Source of the DNA: Eubacterium sp.
GTDB taxonomy: Bacteria > Bacillota_A > Clostridia > Lachnospirales > Lachnospiraceae
Assembly (NCBI GenBank): GCA_024687845.1
Contig: JAILEL010000131.1
Coordinates: forward strand, 1 to 6,568
Direction: 5' to 3'
DNA: 6,568 nt
The notes under the pieces are model-generated. The model was not told the DNA's origin, ran no database searches, and saw nothing but the letters and a program-made list of their open reading frames with translations. How positions within the stretch are numbered: the first letter of the stretch is position 1; each line of letters starts with the position of its first letter. The position numbers and the translations under genes are program-made. This document shows positions 1 through 4,575 of the stretch, piece after piece.

Positions 1-114
1 GATGAAATAATAAGTGAAGGCAAAATAGAAGATGTATTATTCTATTTTGATAAGTTAAATAATAAAGAACAAAAAGAATGCTTGGAAAAATTATCTTCAA
101 GAGTAAATGAATAG
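1..114 (+). CDS. C-terminal 37 codons of an unrecognised protein
   Basis: Frame 1 is open from the first base to a TAG at 112-114, giving 37 residues ending in KLSSRVNE. The fragment is rich in Lys, Glu and Asn and looks helical, with no membrane segment or motif I recognise. Base use is more AT-rich than the exonuclease that follows. Only 14 bases separate its stop from the next ATG and no terminator lies between, so the two could be co-transcribed. The start and most of the gene lie outside the window, so no function can be given. Confidence 0.55.
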   Translation, partial: DEIISEGKIEDVLFYFDKLNNKEQKECLEKLSSRVNE

Positions 115-128
115 TGGATGTATAATAT

Positions 129-809
129 ATGTTAAGTAACAAGGCTGGAACAAAACTTGATATTTTCACTCCTGATTACGTTGTTTTTGACTTGGAGACT
201 ACGGGTATTTCACCATATACAGATAAAGTTGTGGAAATATCTGCGGTTAAGGTCAGGAATCATAAGAAGGTAGATGAGTTCAGCACGCTTGTTAATCCTG
301 AACGCCATATACCGGAAGATGCAAGTGCGGTGAACGGAATATATGATGAGATGGTAGGGGATTCTCCGATATTTGCGGATGTCCTCCCAGAATTTATTAA
401 GTTCATTGAGGACTTACCGCTTGTAGGTCATAATATCCATGCTTTTGATATGGGATTCATATACCGTGACTGCGAGGCATTTCTAAATGCATTTCCCGAT
501 AATGATTATATTGATACGCTTACTTTATCTCGGAGATGCTTACCAGAAATGGCACATCACAGAATGACAGATCTGGCTGTGCATTACGGGATATCTACGG
601 AAGGTGCGCATAGAGCATTAGCAGATTGCTATATGACACAGCAAGTGTATGAGCTTCTTAAAGATGAGATGGAGCTGTTCGAGTCCGGGAAGAAAAGGGT
701 TCCACTATGCAGACAGTGTGGGAAGCAGATGAAACTTCGTAATGGAAAGTATGGAGAGTTCTGGGGATGCTCTGGATATCCGGAGTGTAGCTTTACCATG
801 GATAAGTAA
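129..809 (+). CDS. DEDDh 3'-5' exonuclease (DnaQ/PolIII epsilon-like) with C-terminal zinc ribbon
   Basis: This is a 226-residue protein. Residues 16-180 are a DnaQ-like exonuclease domain with all the catalytic motifs: Exo I DLETTG (D21, E23), Exo II GHNIHAFDMGF (D107), and Exo III HRALAD (H161, D166), which makes it the DEDDh type. Enzymes of this family remove 3'-terminal nucleotides from DNA or RNA using two metal ions. Residues 194-220 form a Cys4 zinc ribbon (C194, C197, C214, C220) of the type found at topoisomerase I C-termini, probably a nucleic-acid-binding module. It is not PolC and has no polymerase domain. ATG 129 is the only start before Exo I, because TAA at 123-125 closes the frame upstream. 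The Shine-Dalgarno is poor (GTGGATG at 114-120), and a perfect TATAAT lies at 121-126, too close to be a normal promoter for this start. The translesion polymerase follows 61 bases later, suggesting a joint repair role (inference). Confidence 0.9.
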   Translation: MLSNKAGTKLDIFTPDYVVFDLETTGISPYTDKVVEISAVKVRNHKKVDEFSTLVNPERHIPEDASAVNGIYDEMVGDSPIFADVLPEFIKFIEDLPLVGHNIHAFDMGFIYRDCEAFLNAFPDNDYIDTLTLSRRCLPEMAHHRMTDLAVHYGISTEGAHRALADCYMTQQVYELLKDEMELFESGKKRVPLCRQCGKQMKLRNGKYGEFWGCSGYPECSFTMDK

Positions 810-834
810 CTTTTGGACGAAAAGTCCAAAAGTT
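808..834 (+). promoter_or_regulatory. Perfect 11-bp intergenic hairpin between exonuclease and polymerase
   Basis: AACTTTTGGAC (808-818) and GTCCAAAAGTT (824-834) are exact reverse complements around a GAAAA loop. The stem begins inside the TAA stop of the exonuclease. No T-run follows, so it is not a normal intrinsic terminator. It may set mRNA stability or processing between the two genes, or act as a protein-binding dyad at a second promoter. The structure is read directly; the role is inferred. Confidence 0.6.
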
Positions 835-870
835 GAATAGCTGTTGGCGAATTTGGGGGAATTGATTTAT

Positions 871-2085
871 ATGAGTGAAAGACTGATATTTCATGTAGAT
901 GTGAATAGTGCATTTCTTTCATGGGAGGCTGTTGATCGACTTTCAAAGGGCGAGACGCTGGATCTCAGGACGGTTCCCTCATGCGTTGGAGGTGATCCGG
1001 TTCGCCGTACCAGCATAGTATCTACCAAATCTATTCCTGCTAAGAAGTATGGCATTATAACAGGTGAACCTGTTGCAACGGCACTCCGTAAATGTCCTGA
1101 TCTTATAGTTGTAAAACCGAACTTTCAGCTCTATAAAAAAATGTCCCATGCCTTTAAGAGTATTTTGAATGAATATACGCCGGTTATGCAGTCATTTTCC
1201 ATAGACGAGGTCTTTTTGGATATGAGTGGGATGGAGAAGCTGCATCCAGATCCTATAAAGCTTGCACATGAAATGAAAGACCGAATCCATGATGAGCTTG
1301 GTTTTACCGTAAATGTTGGAATTGCAAGAAATAAACTATGTGCCAAGATGGCAAGTGATTTTGAGAAACCAGATAAGGTTCATACACTTTTTCCGGATGA
1401 AATAGCAGGAAAAATGTGGCCTCTTCCGGTGGGTGAACTTTTTGGCTGCGGGCAGGCTACAGCAAAGAAGCTCGTAGAAATGCGAATAAATACTATAGGA
1501 AATCTGGCCGGAACGGATGAACGGATACTACTTGGTGCATTTGGCGAGAAGACGGCGCATTACTTACATAATGCAGCAAATGGAATAGATGATTCTTCAG
1601 TGATAAATGAAGAACGGGAAGCAAAGAGTTACAGTGTTGAGAATACAACTGAGGATGATGTGACGGACTTCGAGACTGTGAATCGTTTGCTCCTTGCAGA
1701 AGCGGATGTAGTAGCTGGGAGACTCAGAGCTGATGATGTGAAGGCATTTACGATTACTGTTATATATCGTACCAGTGATATGAAACGTCATTCTCATGGA
1801 AGAAAGATGGAGAATTCCACTGATATCACTTCTGAAATATACGATATATCAGTTAAGCTTATGAAGGAAGCGTGGAAAGGAGAACCTCTTAGGCTGATTG
1901 GTCTTTCAGCTTCAGATATAGATAAAGATGGGTTCCAACAGATGTCTCTATTTGGAGAGGAAGAGAAAGAAAAACAGAAGAATCTTGATAAGGCATTAGA
2001 TAAGATCCGAAGCAAATATGGAAATGATAGTGTAATGCGTGCCGGAATCGGAGCATTTCGGTCGGATAGAAGAAAAAACGATTGA
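871..2085 (+). CDS. dinB: Y-family (DinB/UmuC-type) translesion DNA polymerase
   Basis: This 404-residue polymerase copies past damaged template bases. The palm carries the metal ligands D10 (in HVDVNSAF) and D112/E113 (in FSIDEVFLDM), and F15 sits where the steric gate that excludes ribonucleotides is expected. Residues 150-170 (GIARNKLCAKMASDFEKPDKV) are the conserved palm segment, 184-213 the helix-hairpin-helix thumb, and about 250-350 the little finger. QMSLF at 357-361 is a sliding-clamp binding motif, so the enzyme should be recruited by DnaN. I chose ATG 871 because GGGGGA (855-860) stands 10 bases before it; an in-frame TTG at 844 would add nine residues but has no Shine-Dalgarno. 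Length fits DinB, while the DVN first motif is UmuC-like, so the symbol is tentative. It sits between the exonuclease and a small peptide gene. I saw no clear LexA box upstream. Confidence 0.93.
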   Translation: MSERLIFHVDVNSAFLSWEAVDRLSKGETLDLRTVPSCVGGDPVRRTSIVSTKSIPAKKYGIITGEPVATALRKCPDLIVVKPNFQLYKKMSHAFKSILNEYTPVMQSFSIDEVFLDMSGMEKLHPDPIKLAHEMKDRIHDELGFTVNVGIARNKLCAKMASDFEKPDKVHTLFPDEIAGKMWPLPVGELFGCGQATAKKLVEMRINTIGNLAGTDERILLGAFGEKTAHYLHNAANGIDDSSVINEEREAKSYSVENTTEDDVTDFETVNRLLLAEADVVAGRLRADDVKAFTITVIYRTSDMKRHSHGRKMENSTDITSEIYDISVKLMKEAWKGEPLRLIGLSASDIDKDGFQQMSLFGEEEKEKQKNLDKALDKIRSKYGNDSVMRAGIGAFRSDRRKND

Positions 2086-2110
2086 AATATATTTTGGGGT
2101 GGTAGATTTA

Positions 2111-2215
2111 ATGTCAAAAGCTAGACAGAAGCGGCTGAGACAGGCAAGAGCTTGGTTCGAGGCTCAGCACTTTACAGAAGATTCTCATATAGTAAGTATA
2201 AAGAAGTCAGCATAG
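2111..2215 (+). CDS. 34-residue basic small protein downstream of the polymerase
   Basis: A 34-codon frame starts 25 bases after the polymerase stop. It has a purine-rich Shine-Dalgarno (GGGGTGG at 2096-2102) 8 bases before the ATG and ends with TAG at 2213-2215. The N-terminal half is strongly basic (MSKARQKRLRQARAWF) and would form an Arg-rich amphipathic helix; the rest is short and polar (HIVSIKKSA). It has no membrane segment and resembles no family I know. It is far shorter than the YolD-like proteins often paired with Y-family polymerases in Firmicutes, and I see no similarity to them. Position and ribosome binding site suggest a real co-transcribed peptide, possibly nucleic-acid or polymerase binding (inference). 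A truncated gene is the alternative. Confidence 0.5.
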   Translation: MSKARQKRLRQARAWFEAQHFTEDSHIVSIKKSA

Positions 2216-2247
2216 AACGGTAGGCTGTATTTCAATATTGCAAAAAA

Positions 2248-2284
2248 AGTGCCACAAATCTTGATTTTTTTGGGATTTGTGGCA
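2248..2284 (+). repeat. Left palindromic element of the ATPase cassette
   Basis: TGCCACAAATC (2250-2260) and GATTTGTGGCA (2274-2284) form a perfect 11-bp stem around a T-rich 13-base loop. Seven A's precede it, so on the minus strand the stem is followed by a T-run and could terminate transcription. The first 13 bases, AGTGCCACAAATC (2248-2260), recur exactly at 3543-3555, just after the ATPase gene. Confidence 0.8.
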
Positions 2285-2288
2285 TAAT
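2261..2288 (+). promoter_or_regulatory. Candidate sigma-A promoter of the ATPase gene, overlapping the dyad
   Basis: TTGATT (2261-2266) and CATAAT (2283-2288) match -35 and -10 boxes at 4/6 and 5/6 with a 16-base spacer. Transcription would start near 2295, about 25 bases before the gene. The right arm of the palindrome lies in the spacer, so a protein bound to the dyad, perhaps the ATPase or a partner, could repress the promoter (inference). Confidence 0.35.
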
Positions 2289-2320
2289 TATATTTATTAA
2301 GTTTTAGAGAGGAATTCCGT

Positions 2321-3544
2321 ATGTATATAAAAAGAGAAAGATACCTTGAGAAGATTCGTCCTTTTTACGAAGCTGATCTGATAAAAGTGCTTACAGGTGT
2401 TAGAAGATGTGGGAAATCTGTTCTTCTTGAACAGATAGAAGAAGAGCTTAGAAATAATGGTTATGATGATGACCACATTATTAAGATAAATTTTGAAGAT
2501 ATTCAATATGAAAAAATTCGTAATGCGGAGAAGCTGAACAAGTATATTATTTCTAAAATGAACGATAAAAATAGATATTTGATATTCTTGGATGAGATTC
2601 AGCATGTGCGTAGTTTTGAGAAGGTTCTTTCTTCTCTCAGGGCAACAACCAATTGCTCAATTTTCGTCACGGGTAGTAATTCAAAGTTATTGTCGGGGAA
2701 AATGGCTACACTTCTGGTAGGAAGATGTGTAGAATTCAAAATCATGCCATTTTCTTTTGCAGAAAGCTATGAATACTGCAGACGTTTAGGTAAAGAGGAA
2801 TCTGTTGATGAATTATTCTTTGATTATATAAAATGGGGAGGACTGCCATTAAGATTTACTTTTAATCGAGAAGGTGATATTAAGAAGTACGTGGAACAGA
2901 CTTATCAGGGAATTATGGATAAGGATATCATTACCGAACGCTCAAAAATCAATAGGCAGAATTTTGAGAAAATAGCAGGATATGTTATGGCAAATGCAGG
3001 AAAAGAATTCTCTGCTAAGAACATAGGAACTTATTTTGAAAATCTTAATGAGGAGCAGGTGGACAGAAAAACAATATACAGGTACCTGGATAAAATGGAA
3101 AAAGCCTGTCTGATAGATCGTGTAAAACGATTCAATATAGTAGGTAAACAGGCTATGACATATATTGAAAAGCAGTATGCAGTGGACACCGGATTCCGAA
3201 TGGTAAATACCAATTTTGTTAATTTTGAAGATACCTTTTTCCTGGAAAATATTATTTATAATGAGCTGATATCAAGAGATTATGATGTATTTGTTGGAAA
3301 GACTTACAAAGGTGAAATTGATTTTGTAGTAATAGATGGTAAAAAGAAGTGTTTTATACAGGTTGCATATTATTTAAATGGACAGCAGACAATAGATAGA
3401 GAATTTGATGCTTTTAAACCTATTAGTGATGCTTCACCTAAATATGTATTATCGCTGGATAGATTTGATTTTTCCAGAGATGGAATCTCTCATATAAATA
3501 TAATTGATTTTTTAATGGGCAAGAAGAATCTTGTTCTAACATAG
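2321..3544 (+). CDS. AAA_14 / DUF4143 ATP-binding protein
   Basis: This is a 407-residue ATPase of the AAA_14-DUF4143 type. The N-terminal domain has a Walker A loop (GVRRCGKS, 26-33; K32), a Walker B motif (LIFLDE, 87-92; D91, E92), a sensor-1-like segment (FVTGSNS, 115-121) and a conserved LVGR (R135). A middle winged-helix-like region (about 210-270) follows. The C-terminal DUF4143 part ends in GEIDFVV (331-337) and FIQVAYYL (345-352), which resembles a PD-(D/E)XK nuclease fold with D334 and Q347; the usual catalytic Lys is missing, so nuclease activity is doubtful. The family is widespread and often multi-copy in gut bacteria, and its role is unproven. GAGAGGA (2307-2313) is a good Shine-Dalgarno before ATG 2321. 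The gene stands alone between two palindromic elements, and its TAG stop overlaps the right one. No partner gene is adjacent, so toxin, defence or mobile-cassette roles are speculation. Confidence 0.9.
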   Translation: MYIKRERYLEKIRPFYEADLIKVLTGVRRCGKSVLLEQIEEELRNNGYDDDHIIKINFEDIQYEKIRNAEKLNKYIISKMNDKNRYLIFLDEIQHVRSFEKVLSSLRATTNCSIFVTGSNSKLLSGKMATLLVGRCVEFKIMPFSFAESYEYCRRLGKEESVDELFFDYIKWGGLPLRFTFNREGDIKKYVEQTYQGIMDKDIITERSKINRQNFEKIAGYVMANAGKEFSAKNIGTYFENLNEEQVDRKTIYRYLDKMEKACLIDRVKRFNIVGKQAMTYIEKQYAVDTGFRMVNTNFVNFEDTFFLENIIYNELISRDYDVFVGKTYKGEIDFVVIDGKKKCFIQVAYYLNGQQTIDREFDAFKPISDASPKYVLSLDRFDFSRDGISHINIIDFLMGKKNLVLT

Positions 3545-3579
3545 TGCCACAAATCAAAAATAAATATTTGTTTGTGACA
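3543..3579 (+). repeat. Right palindromic element of the ATPase cassette
   Basis: AGTGCCACAAATC (3543-3555) is identical to 2248-2260. GTGCCACAAA (3544-3553) pairs with TTTGTGACAC (3570-3579) with one mismatch in ten, around an A/T-rich loop. The repeat begins inside the ATPase stop codon, and six A's follow the right arm. The outer arms of the left and right elements form imperfect terminal inverted repeats (9 of 10) for a unit of about 1.33 kb. Confidence 0.75.
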
Positions 3580-3626
3580 CAAAAAATGGAACGAGTTTTT
3601 TGTCGGGAACAAAAAATATAGTAGAT

Positions 3627-3673
3627 AAAAAGCCGAGGGTAGGGACAGTATAGTTCATATCTTCGGCTTTTTT
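3627..3673. terminator. Bidirectional intrinsic terminator between convergent genes
   Basis: AAAAAGCCGA (3627-3636) pairs with TCGGCTTTTT (3663-3672). T's follow the stem on both strands, so it can end the plus-strand ATPase transcript and the minus-strand 81-residue gene transcript. The 26-base loop is longer than usual. Confidence 0.75.
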
Positions 3674-3683
3674 GTTGTGTCAT
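3671..3683 (+). repeat. 13-bp inverted repeat, left copy
   Basis: TTTGTTGTGTCAT is the exact reverse complement of 4238-4250. The pair brackets the minus-strand riboswitch and 81-residue gene (580 bases overall). The match does not extend beyond 13 bases, and the left copy overlaps the terminator T-run, so chance is possible. Confidence 0.4.
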
Positions 3684-3704
3684 GCTGTTCTGCAACCATG
3701 AAGA

Positions 3705-3827
3705 TTATTCTTCTCCGCCCGGATTCTCCATAAGCCTTTGAATAATCGGTTTCAGATCACTCATGGTACTCCGTCTTTGACGCTCCTTCATTGATCTTGA
3801 CATGGTCTTGGGACTTCTGGTTAGCAT
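3705..3827 (-). CDS. 40-codon frame overlapping the end of the 81-residue gene; possible frameshifted C-terminus
   Basis: A second minus-strand frame runs from ATG (3827-3825) to TAA (3707-3705). It overlaps the last 71 bases of the 81-residue gene and then continues past its stop. The piece beyond the overlap looks like real protein: a basic stretch (MKERQRRST) followed by a helical, acidic-ended tail (MSDLKPIIQRLMENPGGEE). An internal ATG at 3764 has GGAG four bases upstream and would give only that 19-residue tail, translationally coupled to the larger gene. Two readings are possible: a short coupled peptide, or the true C-terminus of the upstream gene separated by a frameshift. I do not recognise the family. 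Confidence 0.3.
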   Translation of the reverse strand: MLTRSPKTMSRSMKERQRRSTMSDLKPIIQRLMENPGGEE

Positions 3828-4002
3828 TCAAATCACCACAGCAGATGATTTTTGTTCTGGGAATGGGAGCATGATAACCAAACCTAACATCCCATTCATT
3901 AGCTATTTTAATGATTTCAAATACTTCTCCACAAGATATATCACCCGTGGTTTTACATACTAAGTAGATAAACTTCTTCTCATTAACTGAAATTGTAAGC
4001 AT
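3757..4002 (-). CDS. 81-residue protein of unknown function behind an S-box-like riboswitch
   Basis: The gene reads from ATG (4002-4000) to TGA (3759-3757). A perfect GGAGGC Shine-Dalgarno (4016-4011) stands 8 bases upstream, strong evidence that it is translated. The N-terminal half looks like a compact alpha/beta domain (ISVNEKKFIYLVCKTTGDIS, then a helix GEVFEIIKIANEWD). CK and ICCGD give three Cys (with C34 GEV preceded by one more), but no recognised metal-binding pattern. The last 20 residues are polar and may be out of frame compared with an ancestral gene, since another frame overlaps here. There is no signal peptide or membrane helix. Upstream lie an intrinsic terminator and a SAM-clan aptamer candidate, so expression is probably attenuated by a metabolite; S-box genes usually serve methionine or SAM metabolism or transport, yet nothing in this protein says so. 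I cannot name a family. Confidence 0.6.
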   Translation of the reverse strand: MLTISVNEKKFIYLVCKTTGDISCGEVFEIIKIANEWDVRFGYHAPIPRTKIICCGDLNANQKSQDHVKINEGASKTEYHE

Positions 4003-4010
4003 ATTTATTC

Positions 4011-4016
4011 GCCTCC
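4011..4016 (-). promoter_or_regulatory. Strong Shine-Dalgarno of the 81-residue gene
   Basis: GGAGGC on the minus strand, 8 bases before ATG 4002. It fixes the start and argues that this frame is a real gene. Confidence 0.75.
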
Positions 4017-4042
4017 GTTATTTTTATTCCTAATAAAGAGGT

Positions 4043-4077
4043 CGAAAAAAACGCCCATCGTTACCGACAGGCGTTAT
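4043..4077 (-). terminator. Intrinsic terminator (attenuator) downstream of the aptamer
   Basis: On the minus strand AACGCC (4075-4070) pairs with GGCGTT (4055-4050). An inner TCG/CGA stem closes a GTAA tetraloop, and a run of seven T's follows (4051-4045). It lies between the aptamer and the Shine-Dalgarno, where a transcription-terminating riboswitch has its expression platform. The GGGGTT 3' arm of aptamer helix P1 can pair with AACGCC with one mismatch, giving a possible antiterminator. Confidence 0.75.
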
Positions 4078-4082
4078 CTGCA

Positions 4083-4181
4083 TATCAACCCCATCGGTCA
4101 AGCTTTAGCACTTTACCTTATGGCAGGTTGCTGTGTGGTCAACGAGCTCGTCTCTCACGCACTCTTTATAGGTGGGTTTAT
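4083..4181 (-). ncRNA. Candidate SAM-clan (S-box / SAM-I-IV-like) riboswitch aptamer
   Basis: Read 5'-3' on the minus strand, this RNA has the landmarks of the SAM-I/SAM-IV clan in order: AAGAG before P2, GAGAGAC, UUGACC, CAGCAACC (GCAACC at 4131-4126) and GUGCUAA (4111-4105). P1 pairs AACCC (4178-4174) with GGGTT (4091-4087). P2 pairs TGCGTG (4161-4156) with CACACA (4137-4132) with one C-A mismatch. The P2 tip ACG-AGCT-CGT presents a loop AGCT (4148-4145) that can pair with AGCT just after GUGCUAA (4104-4101), exactly where S-box RNAs form their pseudoknot. A short P3 lies between GCAACC and GUGCUAA. There is no P4 as in classical SAM-I, which points to a SAM-IV or SAM-I-IV-variant type. A terminator and a gene with a Shine-Dalgarno follow on the same strand. 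Ligand identity is inferred from resemblance only. Confidence 0.6.
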
Positions 4182-4217
4182 TATTACATATCTTAATCCG
4201 CAGCAGGAAGCGGGAAA

Positions 4218-4246
4218 TGCATAGGGCTGGTATTTTTATGACACAA
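4218..4246 (-). promoter_or_regulatory. Weak candidate promoter for the riboswitch transcript
   Basis: On the minus strand TTGTGT (4246-4241) and TATGCA (4223-4218) have a 17-base spacer. The -35 box matches only TTG and the -10 box is imperfect. Transcription would start near 4211, about 30 bases before the aptamer. The -35 box overlaps the 13-bp inverted repeat. Confidence 0.25.
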
Positions 4247-4250
4247 CAAA
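4238..4250 (-). repeat. 13-bp inverted repeat, right copy
   Basis: ATGACACAACAAA is the exact reverse complement of 3671-3683. See that entry for extent and caveats. Confidence 0.4.
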
Positions 4251-4450
4251 TTTTATAGAATGGAAGTACAATAGGGGGTCTGTATGCTTTTTTCTTTCAT
4301 TAAATATCAATTCAGCTTCTGTTGCTGGCGTGTAATGTATTGATTGACTTACGGGGACCATACTTATTATTGATACAACAATTCCATATTTTGATTGATA
4401 CGATTTATTTCATTCGCTGAAAAAAGTCATATTTAGCTATATAAGTGACG
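4251..4450. other. Gene-free AT-rich stretch with TTGAT-type repeats
   Basis: The 4003-4575 interval has no plausible protein gene of ordinary size. Beyond the riboswitch and terminators, 4251-4450 contains three loosely similar GATTGA/TATTGATAC segments (near 4341, 4368 and 4392). It also holds two imperfect plus-strand promoter matches: TTGACT (4344-4349) with TATTAT (4365-4370) at a short 15-base spacer, and CTGAAA (4417-4422) with TATAAG (4440-4445) at 17. Either could drive a short transcript ending at the terminator that follows. Reading frames here are under 20 codons. Confidence 0.3.
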
Positions 4451-4494
4451 AAAGGAGCCAAGTGGTCAGGAGACTGATTGCTTGGCTCCTTTTT
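4451..4494 (+). terminator. Strong intrinsic terminator with no gene before it
   Basis: AAAGGAGCCAAG (4451-4462) and CTTGGCTCCTTT (4481-4492) form a perfect 12-bp stem around an 18-base loop, followed by a T-run (4490-4494). It faces the plus strand, but the nearest plus-strand gene upstream ends at 3544 and already has its own terminator. It therefore ends a small RNA or acts as an attenuator or insulator for the regulator gene downstream. Confidence 0.8.
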
Positions 4495-4520
4495 CGTTTA
4501 ACAATAGTGAATTTATTTTT

Positions 4521-4547
4521 CGAATCTTCGATTAGATCGAAGATTTG
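4521..4547. promoter_or_regulatory. 10-bp dyad upstream of the winged-helix gene
   Basis: AATCTTCGAT (4523-4532) and ATCGAAGATT (4536-4545) are perfect inverted repeats around TAG; a G-T and a C-G pair extend the symmetry to 4521-4547. There is no T-run. It lies about 30 bases before the regulator start, a good position for an autoregulatory operator. Confidence 0.55.
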
Positions 4548-4575
4548 AGATTTATGCTAATAGGGAGGTTGTGCT

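Noticed and set aside
121..126. Perfect TATAAT just before the exonuclease ATG
   Set aside because: As a -10 box it would start transcription at or past the ATG, and no -35 box stands 16-18 bases upstream (CAAGAG). Probably AT-rich chance.
844..870. Upstream TTG start for the polymerase
   Set aside because: It has no Shine-Dalgarno, whereas ATG 871 has GGGGGA at good spacing and begins at the usual point before the catalytic aspartate motif.
3596..3616. TTTTTTGT / ACAAAAAA hairpin
   Set aside because: An all A/T stem around CGGGA; weak and expected in such AT-rich sequence, so not listed as a feature.
3438..3695. 85-codon minus-strand frame
   Set aside because: It runs through the bidirectional terminator and the right palindrome and into the ATPase gene, with no ribosome binding site; a shadow of real features.
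4284..4343. 19-codon frame after AGGGGG
   Set aside because: The purine run gives a passable ribosome site, but the frame is very short and has low-complexity composition; nothing supports translation.
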